NCBI GenBank assembly: GCA_037833965.1
Contig: AP031356.1
Coordinates: 8,330,501 to 8,394,500 of the forward strand
From: Marchantia polymorpha subsp. ruderalis
Lineage: Eukaryota > Streptophyta > Marchantiopsida > Marchantiales > Marchantiaceae
Reading direction: 5' to 3'
Length of the DNA: 64,000 nucleotides
Positions 20,041-30,879 of this stretch are shown one piece after another (position 1 is the stretch's first letter; every line of letters starts with the position of its first letter). Below the pieces are notes generated by a model that was given only the letters and a program-made list of their open reading frames with translations, made no database searches and was not told the origin of the DNA. The position numbers and the translations under genes were made by a program.

Positions 20041-21850
20041 AACTACATGACACGGCTTATGACGCGGACGCGGACGCCTGCGAGTGCATAGGCAAACGCC
20101 TTCGGCGGAAGAGTAAAACCGTCATAACTTTCTCCATTCTTAACGGTTTGACTTAGTTAGGGTCTCGTTGGAAAGAGCACAACACGCTTGTTCCAACGAG
20201 CACAAGAACGTTTCGAACAAAGCAGGGATCTGTGAGTTATGAGCGACGGGGGTGATTGTTATAGATAGGCGACTCCATGCGGACGGGAGACTGCCTGCGC
20301 ATAGGAGAGCGCCTACGCATAGGCGAGACTCACCTCCGGTGCAGCGCAGGAAAGGAAAGGAGCCGGCGGAAAATCCGCCTTCGGCTCAAGGGACTTCGGT
20401 GCCACGTGGCAGAAGATTCTCGATGGCGGAAGTTGGCGGGATTATGTCAAGTGTGGGACACAGAACGGCTGGACGTGAAGTTGCACGTGAGGAGCAGGCC
20501 GTTACCCATAATCGCGGGAATGGCATTCAAGCGGCGTGTGGGTCCCCCGGACTTCGGATTTTGGAGAAGGAATTTTGGCCTAGGTTCAGAGATCTTGCGC
20601 GGCCCATATCTTTGCAATGGAGGGTCGGATGGATCTGAAATTTTGTGGGGCCGTTGATCTCGGCCGGCCACTAATGCCTGCAAATTTTCAGCCTCAGATC
20701 TTGGATGGAAAGGCGCTGGCGGCTCTGTATAGTAGGCTTAGGATTTAGATTTAGGGTTAGGGTTAGATTTAGGTTGTAAGTTAGAGGGGAAGGCAGCCGC
20801 CGACTCCTCAGGTGTAGGATCTGTTGCGGCTCGCACCATGGCGTAGTGCAGTGTAGTGCTGGTTAGGACTTAGAAGGTATAAAGTAGTTCAAGGCGTCTT
20901 GCCTTGGGATCTTTCCCAACATCAGAAGTGCAGATCAGGAACTCATTTTCTCTCCGTGTTTGTGTCTTTAGTTCTGTCACCACGCACGAGGAGCTACACC
21001 TTAGCGGTCCGCATTGTGTAGCTGAAGGCCTTCGGTTGAATGTTCAGAGCTAGTACATTGGTTAGAGACTTGAGTAGTTCGGATCTACACCTGCGGGTGA
21101 TTGCCGATGCTAAGAGCCAGTGACTAGTTAGATACTTGAATAGTTTCGCCCCTACACCTTCGAGTGTTTGTTCCTGATTGTACTACTTCGAGATTTTTCC
21201 CCTGAATGCCAAAGTGAAGTTTTGCTACTTCGTGCAAGCCTTGGTTGTAAATTCAGGTTACGCTGCAGCAGGTGCCTTTGGGGTAACCCTCTGTAGTATT
21301 TATGGGAATGACAAGTGCCTAAGAATTCAAACTCTTCAATAGACTGTTGTGGTGTTACTGGAATGTTTCTCAGTGAGTCCTTCTGTGTGGACCTGTGTTC
21401 TCTGCGCGTTTAGTGAATTGAGAGTGTTGTTCACCGCGTATGAGCGACTTCGATCCGAAGTAGGAAGTCCAAACCGGGTTCCCTACGCTAGCAGACAGCT
21501 AGTGGAAGGGTTGTACAAGCCGGAGTTGGGAGTCACTACCCGCAGCTTCGCTGAGTGTGCTCGCGAGAGACTTCCCCCCTGAAATCTTGAGTAGAGGTCC
21601 TAACGGATCTCTGGGTTGTGTTTCTGTAGTTTCAGGTGTGTGTGTGTGTGTGTTACGCTGCACTGTGCGACCTCCGAGTGCGCTCCGAGTGGACACTTGC
21701 AGTATTTCTGGGAGTGACAGTCGCCTGAGAATTCAAACTGCTCAATAGTCTGTTAAACGTGACACTTTGTACCCTGTGTGTTCCTCTGTCCATGTGGGTT
21801 CGACCTTTCTACCACTATATTGCAGTTTTAGCCTTTAGTGGATTATTACA
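20041..21850 (+). mobile_element. Family copy F, internally deleted
   Basis: Plus-strand family sequence. It has the leader motif around 20155-20240 (GTTGGAAAGAGC and following), a short piece of ORF middle encoding QRRKGKEPAENPPS (about 20340-20400), about 400 bp of unplaced sequence, then the complete 3' part from 20840 with TATA (20878) and hairpin to the terminus GTGGATTATTACA at 21850. The TGTGG 5' terminus is absent and almost the whole ORF is deleted. The hairpin type (CAAGGC) places it with C and D. The left boundary is approximate. Confidence 0.75.
20878..20906 (+). promoter_or_regulatory. TATA box plus hairpin, copy F
   Basis: TATAAAG at 20878-20884 and stem-loop CAAGGC-GTCTT-GCCTTG at 20890-20906. 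Relative to A, B, E and J the second base pair of the stem is A-T instead of C-G, so pairing is kept. Confidence 0.55.
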
Positions 21851-23872
21851 TCGTGCGATCTGCCTCTCGCCTGCGATCGTCTTCAATTACTACCAACTGC
21901 GATTCGGCCTCCGTACGCTGTGCTCTCAATTCTCCACAATCCGACTGCAGCCTGCGGATTAATTCCTCATGCGCCTGTCGTGCGAGCTGACACTGCTCCA
22001 ACAACCGCGTCTGTCGCACTAGCTCCTCTGACAGCACCTGATTCTGTGTCTTCTCAGAAATCAGTGCTTTTGTGGTCTTCACCAGATCCTTGGTGAGCTC
22101 TTCTAGTCTCCCATTCTTCACCTTGTCGTAGTGGGTGTACGTTATCCGAACGAGATTGTACTGACCCCACAAGCATTCATGCTTCTATCGCAGCTCCTTA
22201 AGTTCCGGTCCACCCGAGCTAGCAGCTTGCTGGTGTGGACTTTAGTGCGAATTCGCCTGCGCACTAACTCGACGTAGGACCCAGGCTGGCGAGGATCCGC
22301 GTACTTATCGATCTTGCGATCCAAGTACCTCAGCAGAGGTACTACGTGCTCACAGAGCGCCGCCGTCGGCGCACCAACGATTTCTTCCTCCTCCTCCTCG
22401 ATGTCTCCCGATCCCGACACTGATTCCGTGGATCCTCCTTCATCATCATCCGAAGGGAGGATTTCGGTCGCCATTGATTGTGTTGGCGACTGGCCCGAGT
22501 GGGGCTGCTAGTGGTCTACGGATGCTGCCGCTGATGGCACTCCTGCAGCTTCGCTGCTCCCCGCTGAGGTCCACGTCCGCTTGAGGTCGTCTATCCGCTG
22601 GAAATCGCCTGTGCGTAGGCGGAACACTCGTCCGCATCGCACGTGGCAACTCCGAAGGCCCTTGGCCCGAAGGCCGCCTCTCGTCCGCCGGAGGTGTAGC
22701 GTGGTCCGTCGCTCCTGCGGACGTCCGCGCTCTCTCGACCCTCTCCGGTGACGCACTTCCCTTCTCCGTGGCGATCGTCGCCGTGTCCGCGCTGCTGCTG
22801 GTAACACAAGCCTGCGTGTCTTCTGCTTCGGCCGGCTGCACACTTCGTGCAGTGGCCGCTGTCGTATGGGAGCAGTGGGTTCTCGATGCTGCTCCTCCTC
22901 TGATTCCTCTCTCCATCGCCGCTTCTGTGGCACTCTTGCTGCGGGTGTGCTCCTTCTCTCGTCCCGCCGTGTCGGCGGAGTAGAAGCTGGTGAATCCTCT
23001 GCATCGGTGTCGACCTCGTTATCCCGCACATACTTCCCGGGATGGTCGACGGACAATGGCGGAAAGCGAGCGAGCTCCGCCGCGGTCAGACAGTTGCTCT
23101 GCCGATAGAAGTTTATCAAGAAAGGGGAGAGGTGATTGAGAGTTCCCCCCTTCTCCTCGAAGGCGTGCTGTCGCATCACTCTGTGCAAGATGCTCGCCCA
23201 GTGAACTGGAGCTCCGGCCAAGATGAGCTCCACAAAAGAAACCTGCCACAAGGTGATGTATGAGGTGCGGTGTGGCTGCAGCAATTGCAGCAGCGCTGCC
23301 GCTAAAGTTCGGCGGAAGCGATCTTTGTAGTCGCGGGTCTTGTACCCATTCTTGGTAGACCTCTCCCGTTTGAACAATTCCACAAATTGCGCCTCGTCCT
23401 GCTTCGACACCTTGACGCTCTCACTATCAAAGAGGAGGTACCCGTCGATGCCGGCACACCTCCCCAATGCCTGCGCCCAATCTTGGACGGTCCATCGATC
23501 TACGTGCGGACGCAATCCGCGCGTAGGTGGTCGTTGTGGCTCCAGCCATTCGCGCACCATGTCCACACAAATGTAATTCCATCCCCACAGCAAGAAATCA
23601 AGTTTTCTTGCAATCAGCCGCTCCTCGAAGGCACGCAACCCGTTCTGTGGAAGCCGAAGCGGCAGCATCCGCAATCTGTTCAGCTTTGACATCGCGTTCT
23701 TGAAATTAGCTTGCTCGCCAACTCTCTCTCTCTCTGCTCCGCTCGAGCTTCTTGCTCCCCCTGCAAACTCTAATCTCCCACAATTCCAAATCGCGCGCAC
23801 TCAATTCTCTCTTAGTCAACAAGTAATCCTCCGCGCGGCGATGTCTGGAATGTTTAACAGCTAGCAGGTGGA
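21851..23872 (-). pseudogene. Broken family ORF of copy I
   Basis: The conserved domain is readable at 22900-23800: MSKLNRLRMLPLRLPQNGL, WTVQDWAQALGRCAG, GGTLNHLSPFLINFY. Downstream the frame shifts several times (frames ending near 22508, 22446 and 22142) and the coiled-coil part (LLEQCQLARQAHEELIRRL) ends at the junction with F. About 300 bp of the middle seems deleted compared with B. Pseudogene of the C/D clade. Confidence 0.75.
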
Positions 23873-24348
23873 CGCGCGCACTAGAAAATGAAATCGCGAA
23901 TTCAAGAATGGGGCGTCCTCCGTCTCCTGGTTGAAGGTCATGGTCGGCTCTCGGTCGTGAGGGTCGAATCACTTGATGGCCGCGCCGGCTCCGCGCTAAA
24001 ACGGTCTCCTCTCTCACGCGCGGCTTCACGCTCCGCCGACGCCGATTTAACTCACACGCTCGAATTGGCAAATTTGAACTCCGCTAGCGTACTACGCAGC
24101 GGACACGGGTGCGCAGCGCCGAAGGCGGATTTCTCGCCTTGCGCGCTACACTCGTTCGTGCCACTCTTCGGCCAATCTCCCTCCGCCGAAGGCGATCGTC
24201 CGCGCATCGGACAAAAGTTGAACTCCCTTCTGCGTAGGCGGAATCCCCGGCGGAATCTCCGCCGGCGCGGAACTTCATCTGCCTGTGCGTAGGCGCTCGC
24301 CTACGCGTAGGCAAATTCCGTCCGCGCTGCTGCGCTGGCGCCGAAGGC

Positions 24349-24364
24349 GTTGACCGCGGTCAAC
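24349..24364. repeat. 16-bp palindrome with inverted W-boxes, copy I
   Basis: GTTGACCGCGGTCAAC is a perfect palindrome of two facing TTGAC cores. The same sequence is at 43735-43750 (C) and 51490-51505 (D), with degraded forms in B and E. Confidence 0.7.
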
Positions 24365-25179
24365 AGGCTCCGTCCAGTCTGTCCATTTCTTGCCTCCCCG
24401 TCGGCGCTCTTGTCGCCGTCACTCCGTCCGACCGAAGACGCATCCATCCGTTCCGTCCGTACAGTCCGTACGGTCCGTACAGATTTTACTACTCCGGTGG
24501 GTCCTCGCCCGTCCGCGCTGCTGCGCTGGCGCGAAAGGCGCCGTACAATTTCTAACCCCGAAGGCGCATTTCTAGGGCCGAAGGCGGATTTCCTGCCGAC
24601 GCCGAAGCGCCTGTGCGTAGGCGAACTTCGCTCGTCCGCCTGGGCAGAGGTTTCCTCGTCTACGAGTAGGCGACATTCGCGGCGGACATCGCGCCGACGA
24701 CAAACCCTATTTTGCCTACGCGTAGGCGAATTGCCTTCGTCCGCGCATAGGACAAACTTTCCTCGCCTACTCGTAGGCGAGAAGCTGAGTATCTTGCGAC
24801 CTTCATAACTCCCGGAGTCCTCATCCGTTCGTGGCGTTCTTGGGCTCGTTAGAATCAGCGCGTCGAGCTCTTTCCAACAAGACCCTAACCAAGTCGAGGC
24901 GTTCGGAAATTGACCAAGTTCTGAAGGATTCCTCTAGCGCCGAAGGCGGATTTTTCTCCTTGCGCCGAAGGGGTTATTCCTTCAGAGCCCGCATGTAGGG
25001 TGGTGTCCGTCCCCGACGTTGCACCCAACTCCTGGATTCTACAAGTTCTCTCGAGAATCTCTGCGATCTTCCGATTTCACTCTGTTTTGATGCACCGAAG
25101 GCTATTTACACTGCTGCCGCGGTACAGTTTTCCAAAAATGTTTTAATTTACTCAATAATACCAAAAGTGGGGTACCACA

Positions 25180-26907
25180 AAATGATAATCGGTTATAAAA
25201 GTTAAATATTGTTAGTGTATTTGATGCACAATAAGTGATGGTGTCAATGATGTGATACTCAAAATGGTAAAAATTGAAAGAGAAATGGAGAAAAGTAAGG
25301 TATATTGAGGTTAACTCCTGTTTGGGAGTAACTTCAGTCATGAAATTTTTGGTATTATTCCCACTTAGATTTATTTAGATAATTTTTTGCTAGTTCATTA
25401 TGATTCTAGAAGGTAAAGAATTTTTAATGTGACTATGTTACAAATACACTTTCACATAATCTCTTCATTCATTACTCATTTCCCTCATGTGAGATCCAAA
25501 GTAGAGCTCATGAGTTATTATGAGCTGTCCATCTTGCCGACTCTCCAAGTTCGAGTGAAATTCAGAAGTAAGTTTTAATGGGCATTAAAAATTAAAACTA
25601 AATCCTGTAGCCATTTTGAACTCAATATCCATAATGAGCCGATATTTCTCTTCAAATTTCAACTCAAAGGTTTCATTCTCATTTATCTCTTTTGCATGAA
25701 CAACATTTATGCAATGCGATGATTACTTGGTGACATCTTAGAATTGGGTTGATCAAGACCATCTTATTCTTCGGGGTCAACCTCATTTTTAGGTTCATCC
25801 TTTGAGGATTCTGATCCAGGTTCAAGCACAAGTTCACAATGAATAAGAGCTTTGCCCCTTGCCTTTTGAGCTTAAGTATGTATGCCATTCTTCGATACAA
25901 CTTGGTCCTTAGTCTTCAGTCCCATTTTTTACCACAACCTGATACCACAGGGCACACACACACAGATATATATATATTTTTTTCACAATAGAGTCAATTT
26001 AGCAAGTGAGGTTCAACAAGAGCAAGAACATTTTAATAGTTCATATATACATCAAATATAAGCTCCAAGTTCTGCGAGAAGGTTCTAGAATTGATTATCA
26101 TTCTTGTTACATTTGAATGGTCCTAATCGAAATAAGTTATAAAGGTTGCGCTGCCATATTTTCGCCCGTAGTGGTTTCGATCCTCAAACTTGTGGACTGA
26201 TATGCATCAACGTTGTAACAAGGTACGTCTCCCAGTGAAGGGGCTCATTGATTGGAGTTAGTTTTAACATGTGGCGGGTCTCCATTGGAAGCAAAAGAAC
26301 GGGCTGTACTAAATTGTCTGTGACATTGACGGGGGACTCGCCTGATCAGGACGTCGAAGTCGATCTTGCTTGGTTGAACATGCATCTAATCAGCTTCCTG
26401 TGGATTGTCTTTCTCGATTCCAGCTGCAGTCTTATGGAAGCCGACACTTTCTGGAAGTCTGAGCGCATCTGGAAAGCGGCCAGGTTACGTTCAGCGAATA
26501 GATCCGAGAATCATTTCCCAATCTCATAAATCGAAAGTGTGGAAGTCTCGTCGCTGGAAGTGGACCCCGTCGAGAGCAAAGGATTCCTGAGTTCTTCAGG
26601 GAGGAGCGACATGCATTTCCGTCAAATGTGGTCCTATCATAAAATGAAACGTGGTGGGTCCCATCAACTGATTTGAGTCTCCAACGGTCCCATCAAGTAA
26701 TTACAATGAAGCTTCTCCAATCTGGAGACAAAAGCTTCCAAGAGGGGTAATCCTGCAATCATGAATCGTCGTGAAATCCGGCTCTACTTTACGCATTCCA
26801 ATTGGAACAACTCAGTGCAGACAACGCTGTGCTATCTACAGGCCCAGCAGCAGTAGCACATGCGTATGGCGGACAACGAGTCCCCATTCATGCGGAATCT
26901 CGTAAGC
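25180..26907. other. AT-rich spacer
   Basis: No gene is supported. A dinucleotide-rich patch (CACACACA then TATATATA) lies at about 25953-25977. A short minus-strand open frame at 25679-25900 has a retroelement-like composition but no motif I can defend. The segment 26240-26530 is more GC-rich without a recognisable product. Confidence 0.5.
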
Positions 26908-26935
26908 CCCGGCTGGACCCCGGGGTCCAGCCGGG
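26908..26935. repeat. Perfect 28-bp palindrome, 3' of the LRR gene
   Basis: The arm CCCGGCTGGACCCC (26908-26921) is followed without spacer by its reverse complement (26922-26935). It lies about 50 bp beyond the stop codon of the LRR gene, in its likely 3' UTR or terminator region. It could extrude as a cruciform or fold in RNA. Confidence 0.9.
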
Positions 26936-26985
26936 TGCAAAGCGAGCAGTCGCGTAAGCATCAGTCAGCTGCTGAATGATTCAGT

Positions 26986-29900
26986 CTATGTCGGTTCGTT
27001 GAACACTCCGTATCTACCTTTACTGAAATGGCGAGCGAAATCTTGTGTATGCAGTAGCCAGTGTCGTGCGCAGGGCATTGTTCTCAGCATTCCGATCACG
27101 ACCCCGATCACAATCACGATCCCGATCGGAATTCCGATCTCGAAGGCCCGCCAGAATGTACCATCCAGGAGCTCGAACGGCGGAGCCCCGAGTGTGGCCG
27201 AGCTTCCGCTTGCGTTGCTGTCTTGCGCCGCACAAGTGGTCTCGAGCGGGGCCCCGCAGAGCTGATCGTTCCCGGGCTTGAAGGACGAAATGTCGTACCT
27301 CGTGGAGAAAGCATTCGCCGTGGGGATCTCGCCCTCGAGGAAGTTGTAGGAGAGATTCAGATAGCTCAAGCTGGGCCTGCTCAGCACCGCAGGAATCTTC
27401 CCCGTGAGATAGTTGGCAGACAAATCCAGCGACTGGAGACGCAGCAGATCTTCGAAAACCTGAGGGATTTCGCCCGAGAAATTATTGTGCTTCAGATTCA
27501 AGTACGTCAACCCGCGCAGGTCTCCAAGCGCGTACGTGAGCCTCCCAGAGAGCTGGTTGTATGACAGGTCGATGGAGAATAGAGTCTCGAGGACGTACTC
27601 GAGTTCGAGTCGCGAACCTTTGGCCTCAATGGAGATTTGCTCGAGCAATTTCCCCCCGTCCACCTGGACACGTACCGGGATGAAGTCGTCGATGACACTG
27701 CTGGCGACGTCTGGCGACGCTTCGAGTCGAATAAAGCCTTCCAAGCCCGAGAGATTGGTCGGGCACACTCCCGTGAACGAGTTGTGCGACAAGTCGAGCA
27801 CTTGCAGCTGCGGAAGCTTCCAGACCCAGCCGGGCACGCTACCGCCGAATTTATTGGATGATAATTTCAAAACTCGCAACTCGCGCAGCACAGGCTGAGA
27901 GTACTCGTACTTGTCGGGGAGCTCATCTGAGAATCCATTGTTGCTCAGGTCCAGGAGCTTCAGTTCCGTGCAGTTGTACACGCTCACGGGAAACTCTCCG
28001 CTCAGCTGGTTCCCGTTGACAGAGAAGGTCTCGAGGGATCGCAGCTGCAAGAAGTCAATCTGAGTGACTGTGCCCGTGAGCTTGTTTTTGCTCAGCCTAA
28101 TTTTTCTCAGGGAGCTGCAGTTCGCCAGAGATGCGGGAATGGTTCCCGTGAGGTTGTTGCTGTGGAGGACGAGATACTCCATGTACTGCAGTCGCCCCAG
28201 CTCTGGAGGGATTCCTCCCGTCAGAGAATTGTTGCCCAGATTGATCTCGTTGATGCTCTCTAGGTCGGCCAAGCTCGTTGGTATGAGCCCCGACAGCCCG
28301 TTATTGTGCAGGAAGAGGAGCTTCAAGCTCGACAGCTTGCCGAGCTCGGCGGGAATGTGGCCTCGAAAGTTGTTGTCGTTCAGGAGCAAGTACATGATGC
28401 CGTTCGAGAGCATCAAGAGATCTCTCAGCGGCTCCAGAGTGCCATTGAGATTGTTGTTCGATGCGTGCAGGTACCAGAGCATCGAGAGGTTTCGCAGCGG
28501 CTCCAGCGTGCCCGTGAGCCTGTTGTACCCTACGGACAGGACTTGGAGCCGCAAGAGGTTTCTCAGCGGGTCCAGCGTGCCCGTGAGATTGTTGTTCGCT
28601 GCATTTATCCAATAGAGCAGCGAGAGGTTTCTCAGCGGCTCCAGCGTGCCCGTGAGCCTGTTGTACCCTACGGACAGGACTTGGAGCCGCAAGAGGTTTC
28701 TCAGCGGGTCCAGCGTGCCCGTGAGATTGTTGTTCGCTGCATTTATCCAATAGAGCAGCGAGAGGTTTCTCAGCGGCTCCAGCGTGCCCGTGAGCCTGTT
28801 GGACTCTACGGACAGGGATCTGAGCAGCGAGAGATTTCTCAGCGGGTCCAGCGTGCCCGTGAGATTGTTGTTCGCTGCATTTATCCAATAGAGCAGCAAG
28901 AGGTTTCTCAGCGGCTCCAGCGTGCCCGTGAGCCTGTTGGACTCTACGGACAGGGATCTGAGCAGCGAGAGATTTCTCAGCGGGTCCAGCGTGCCCGTGA
29001 GATTGTTGTTCGCTGCATTTATCCAATAGAGCAGCGAGAGGTTTCTCAGCGGGTCCAGCGTGCCCGTGAGATTGTTATTCGCTGCTCCTATCGAACTGAG
29101 CAGGAAGAGGTTTCTCAGCGGCTCCAGCGTGCCCGTGAACCTGTTGTACCCTACGTACAGGGATTTGAGCAGCGAGAGGTTTCTCAGCGGGTCCAGCGTG
29201 CCCGTGAGATTGTTCTTCGTTGCTTCTATCAAAAAGAGCAGCGAGAGGTTTCTCAGCGGCTCCAGCGTGCTATTGAACCTGTTGTACCTTACGAACAGAG
29301 ATTCGAGCATCGAGAGGTTTCTCAATGGATCCAGCGTGCCCGTGAGCCTGTTGTACGCTGCGTGCAGGTAAGCGAACGTCGAGAGGTTTCTAAGCGGGTC
29401 CAGCGTGCCCGTGAGCATGTTGTTCGATGCAAACAGGGAATAGAGCAGCGAGAGGTTTCTCAGCGGGTCCAGCGTGCCCGTGAGATTGTTGTTAGCTGCT
29501 TCTATCAAATTGAGCAGCGAGAGGTTTCTCAGCGGCTCCAGCGTGCCCGTGAATCTGTTGGTCCCTGCGTACAGGGATTCGAGCAGCGAGAGGTTTCTCA
29601 GCGGGTCCAGCGTGCCCGTGAGATTGTTGTTCGCTGCTTCTATCAAATTGAGCAGCGAGAGGTTTCTCAGCGGCTCCAGCGTGCCCGTGAACCTGTTGTA
29701 CCCTACGGACAGGGATTCGAGCAGCGAGAGGTTTCTCAGCGGGTCCAGCGTGCCCATGAGGTTGTTGCTCGCTGCCTGCAGCCATTGGAGCTGCGTGCAG
29801 TTGTTGAGGCTGTCGGGCAATTCCCCGTCCAGCTGGTTGCTGCGGAAATCGAACACTTGGAGGTTGGCCAGCTGCCCCAGGTTCTCGGGGAGGCCGCCGG

Positions 29901-30864
29901 TGAACTTGTTGTCGAACATGTATAAGATCGTCAGCGCCGTCATGGCCGTCATAGCTTTGGGAAAGACGCCATGAAAGTTGTTCCCGTCGATGAAGAGCTT
30001 TTCGAGCCGACTCCACGAAGTGGACTCCACTGTCAGAAAACTCCCCGTCAAGAAGTTGTTGCTCACGTTCAGGAACTTGAGCTCCGACAGCGACGCCAGC
30101 TCCACGGGGAACTCTCCCTCCAAGGCATTATTTCCCAAGTGCAGATACTTGATCTTCGTCAGGTTGCCCAGCTCGGATGGGATGGAGCCTGTGAAATTGT
30201 TCTGCTCGAAGCTCAGATACTCCAGATTGACGAGCTGGCCGTACTCTCTCGGAATGGGACCCGTCAGATAGTTGTTGCCGAAGAAATCCAAGTACCACAG
30301 CTTCGTGCAGTTGGCGATGGACTTGGGAATGGGGCCTCTCATCTCGTTCGACTGGTAACGGAAGTACTCCTGCTTGGCGTCGAAATTGAAGACCGCGCCC
30401 AGGGCCAGAACCTCGAGCTCAGAGAGCAGACCCAGCTCCTCCGGAATGAACCCGTTGAAGAACTCGTCCTGTGCTCCGATGTAGAGGACTCGTAGGCTGG
30501 ACATGTTGCCGTACTCGGCGGGAACTCCACCGAAGAGAAAATTATCGTGGACGTTCAAGGTCTGCAGTCTCTGCAGCCGGCCCCATTCCACGGGAAGCTC
30601 GCTCAACAGGAAATTGTGGCTCAGATCGAGGTCCACGAGGTATTCGAGCTTGCTCAACGAATGACCCAGAGTGCCGTTCATCTTCAGCCTGGAGAAGTTG
30701 AGGGAGATCACGTGCAGCTCATCGTCGCAGATGACCCTCGTCCACGAGCAGTAGGCGGAGCGATTCCCCGTTGTCCATCCATCCAAAGCGTTGTCCGTGT
30801 AGTTTTCGATTTCGGCCTTGAATTGCAGGAGCGCATCGGCCTCCCTGCGACAGTGGCAACACAT
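26986..30864 (-). CDS. LRR receptor-like protein without kinase, 1,292 aa
   Basis: Plant cell-surface LRR receptor-like protein. It begins with an LRRNT-type cap (EADALLQFKAEI ... YCSWTRVICDD, residues 8-50) and has plant-type LRRs (LxGxIPxxLGxLxxL) to about residue 370. A tandem array of 19 near-identical 23-residue LRRs follows (about 373-813), then more canonical LRRs. An island-like segment lies at about 1048-1101 (VRVQVDGGKLLEQIS). Final LRRs, one transmembrane helix near 1238-1258 (GIPIGIVIVIGVVIGML) and a tail of about 34 residues without kinase end the protein. Proteins of this class sense ligands and signal through partner kinases. The ORF lacks its own signal peptide; an in-frame upstream ORF (30880-31485) has a hydrophobic N-terminus and may supply it. 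The frame is intact over 3.9 kb. Confidence 0.9.
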   Translation of the reverse strand: MCCHCRREADALLQFKAEIENYTDNALDGWTTGNRSAYCSWTRVICDDELHVISLNFSRLKMNGTLGHSLSKLEYLVDLDLSHNFLLSELPVEWGRLQRLQTLNVHDNFLFGGVPAEYGNMSSLRVLYIGAQDEFFNGFIPEELGLLSELEVLALGAVFNFDAKQEYFRYQSNEMRGPIPKSIANCTKLWYLDFFGNNYLTGPIPREYGQLVNLEYLSFEQNNFTGSIPSELGNLTKIKYLHLGNNALEGEFPVELASLSELKFLNVSNNFLTGSFLTVESTSWSRLEKLFIDGNNFHGVFPKAMTAMTALTILYMFDNKFTGGLPENLGQLANLQVFDFRSNQLDGELPDSLNNCTQLQWLQAASNNLMGTLDPLRNLSLLESLSVGYNRFTGTLEPLRNLSLLNLIEAANNNLTGTLDPLRNLSLLESLYAGTNRFTGTLEPLRNLSLLNLIEAANNNLTGTLDPLRNLSLLYSLFASNNMLTGTLDPLRNLSTFAYLHAAYNRLTGTLDPLRNLSMLESLFVRYNRFNSTLEPLRNLSLLFLIEATKNNLTGTLDPLRNLSLLKSLYVGYNRFTGTLEPLRNLFLLSSIGAANNNLTGTLDPLRNLSLLYWINAANNNLTGTLDPLRNLSLLRSLSVESNRLTGTLEPLRNLLLLYWINAANNNLTGTLDPLRNLSLLRSLSVESNRLTGTLEPLRNLSLLYWINAANNNLTGTLDPLRNLLRLQVLSVGYNRLTGTLEPLRNLSLLYWINAANNNLTGTLDPLRNLLRLQVLSVGYNRLTGTLEPLRNLSMLWYLHASNNNLNGTLEPLRDLLMLSNGIMYLLLNDNNFRGHIPAELGKLSSLKLLFLHNNGLSGLIPTSLADLESINEINLGNNSLTGGIPPELGRLQYMEYLVLHSNNLTGTIPASLANCSSLRKIRLSKNKLTGTVTQIDFLQLRSLETFSVNGNQLSGEFPVSVYNCTELKLLDLSNNGFSDELPDKYEYSQPVLRELRVLKLSSNKFGGSVPGWVWKLPQLQVLDLSHNSFTGVCPTNLSGLEGFIRLEASPDVASSVIDDFIPVRVQVDGGKLLEQISIEAKGSRLELEYVLETLFSIDLSYNQLSGRLTYALGDLRGLTYLNLKHNNFSGEIPQVFEDLLRLQSLDLSANYLTGKIPAVLSRPSLSYLNLSYNFLEGEIPTANAFSTRYDISSFKPGNDQLCGAPLETTCAAQDSNASGSSATLGAPPFELLDGTFWRAFEIGIPIGIVIVIGVVIGMLRTMPCARHWLLHTQDFARHFSKGRYGVFNEPT
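28429..29739 (-). repeat. Tandem array of 19 x 69 bp encoding 23-aa LRR units
   Basis: Exactly 1,311 bp, that is 19 units of 69 bp, each encoding LRNLSLL...N.LTGTL[DE]P. Units alternate between a type ending NRLTGTLEP or NRFTGTLEP and a type ending NNNLTGTLDP, giving a 138-bp higher-order period. Neighbouring 138-bp blocks near 28510-28785 and 28797-28960 look identical at the DNA level, so the array expanded recently. A twentieth partial unit (LRDLLML) follows. Confidence 0.92.
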
Positions 30865-30879
30865 TGGACTCGTATGGCG

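Larger units (their letters stand above)
21851..25179 (-). mobile_element. Family copy I, 3' part missing
   Basis: Minus-strand copy. The TGTGGTACCCCAC terminus is present at its 5' end (25179 reading leftwards) with leader palindromes of the GCCTACGCGTAGGC type at about 24290-24780, then the ORF. The copy stops abruptly at 21851 in the coiled-coil region, where the 3' terminus of copy F abuts. No partner fragment of I is seen left of F, so the rest is deleted. The right flank AAATG has no visible duplicate for the same reason. Confidence 0.8.

Noticed and set aside
20745-20775. Internal telomere tract (TTTAGGG)
   Set aside because: Only one full TTTAGGG and two TTAGGG-like units, degenerate; too short to be a telomere remnant.
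25679-25900. Copia-like frame on the minus strand
   Set aside because: Composition and a few acidic words resemble copia linker regions, but no catalytic motif is present, so it is not called.
28306-29925. Long antisense open frame (539 codons) across the LRR gene
   Set aside because: The 69-bp repeat unit is a multiple of three and happens to lack stops on the other strand; the product is a repetitive Arg/Glu/Val string. It is a shadow of the LRR array.
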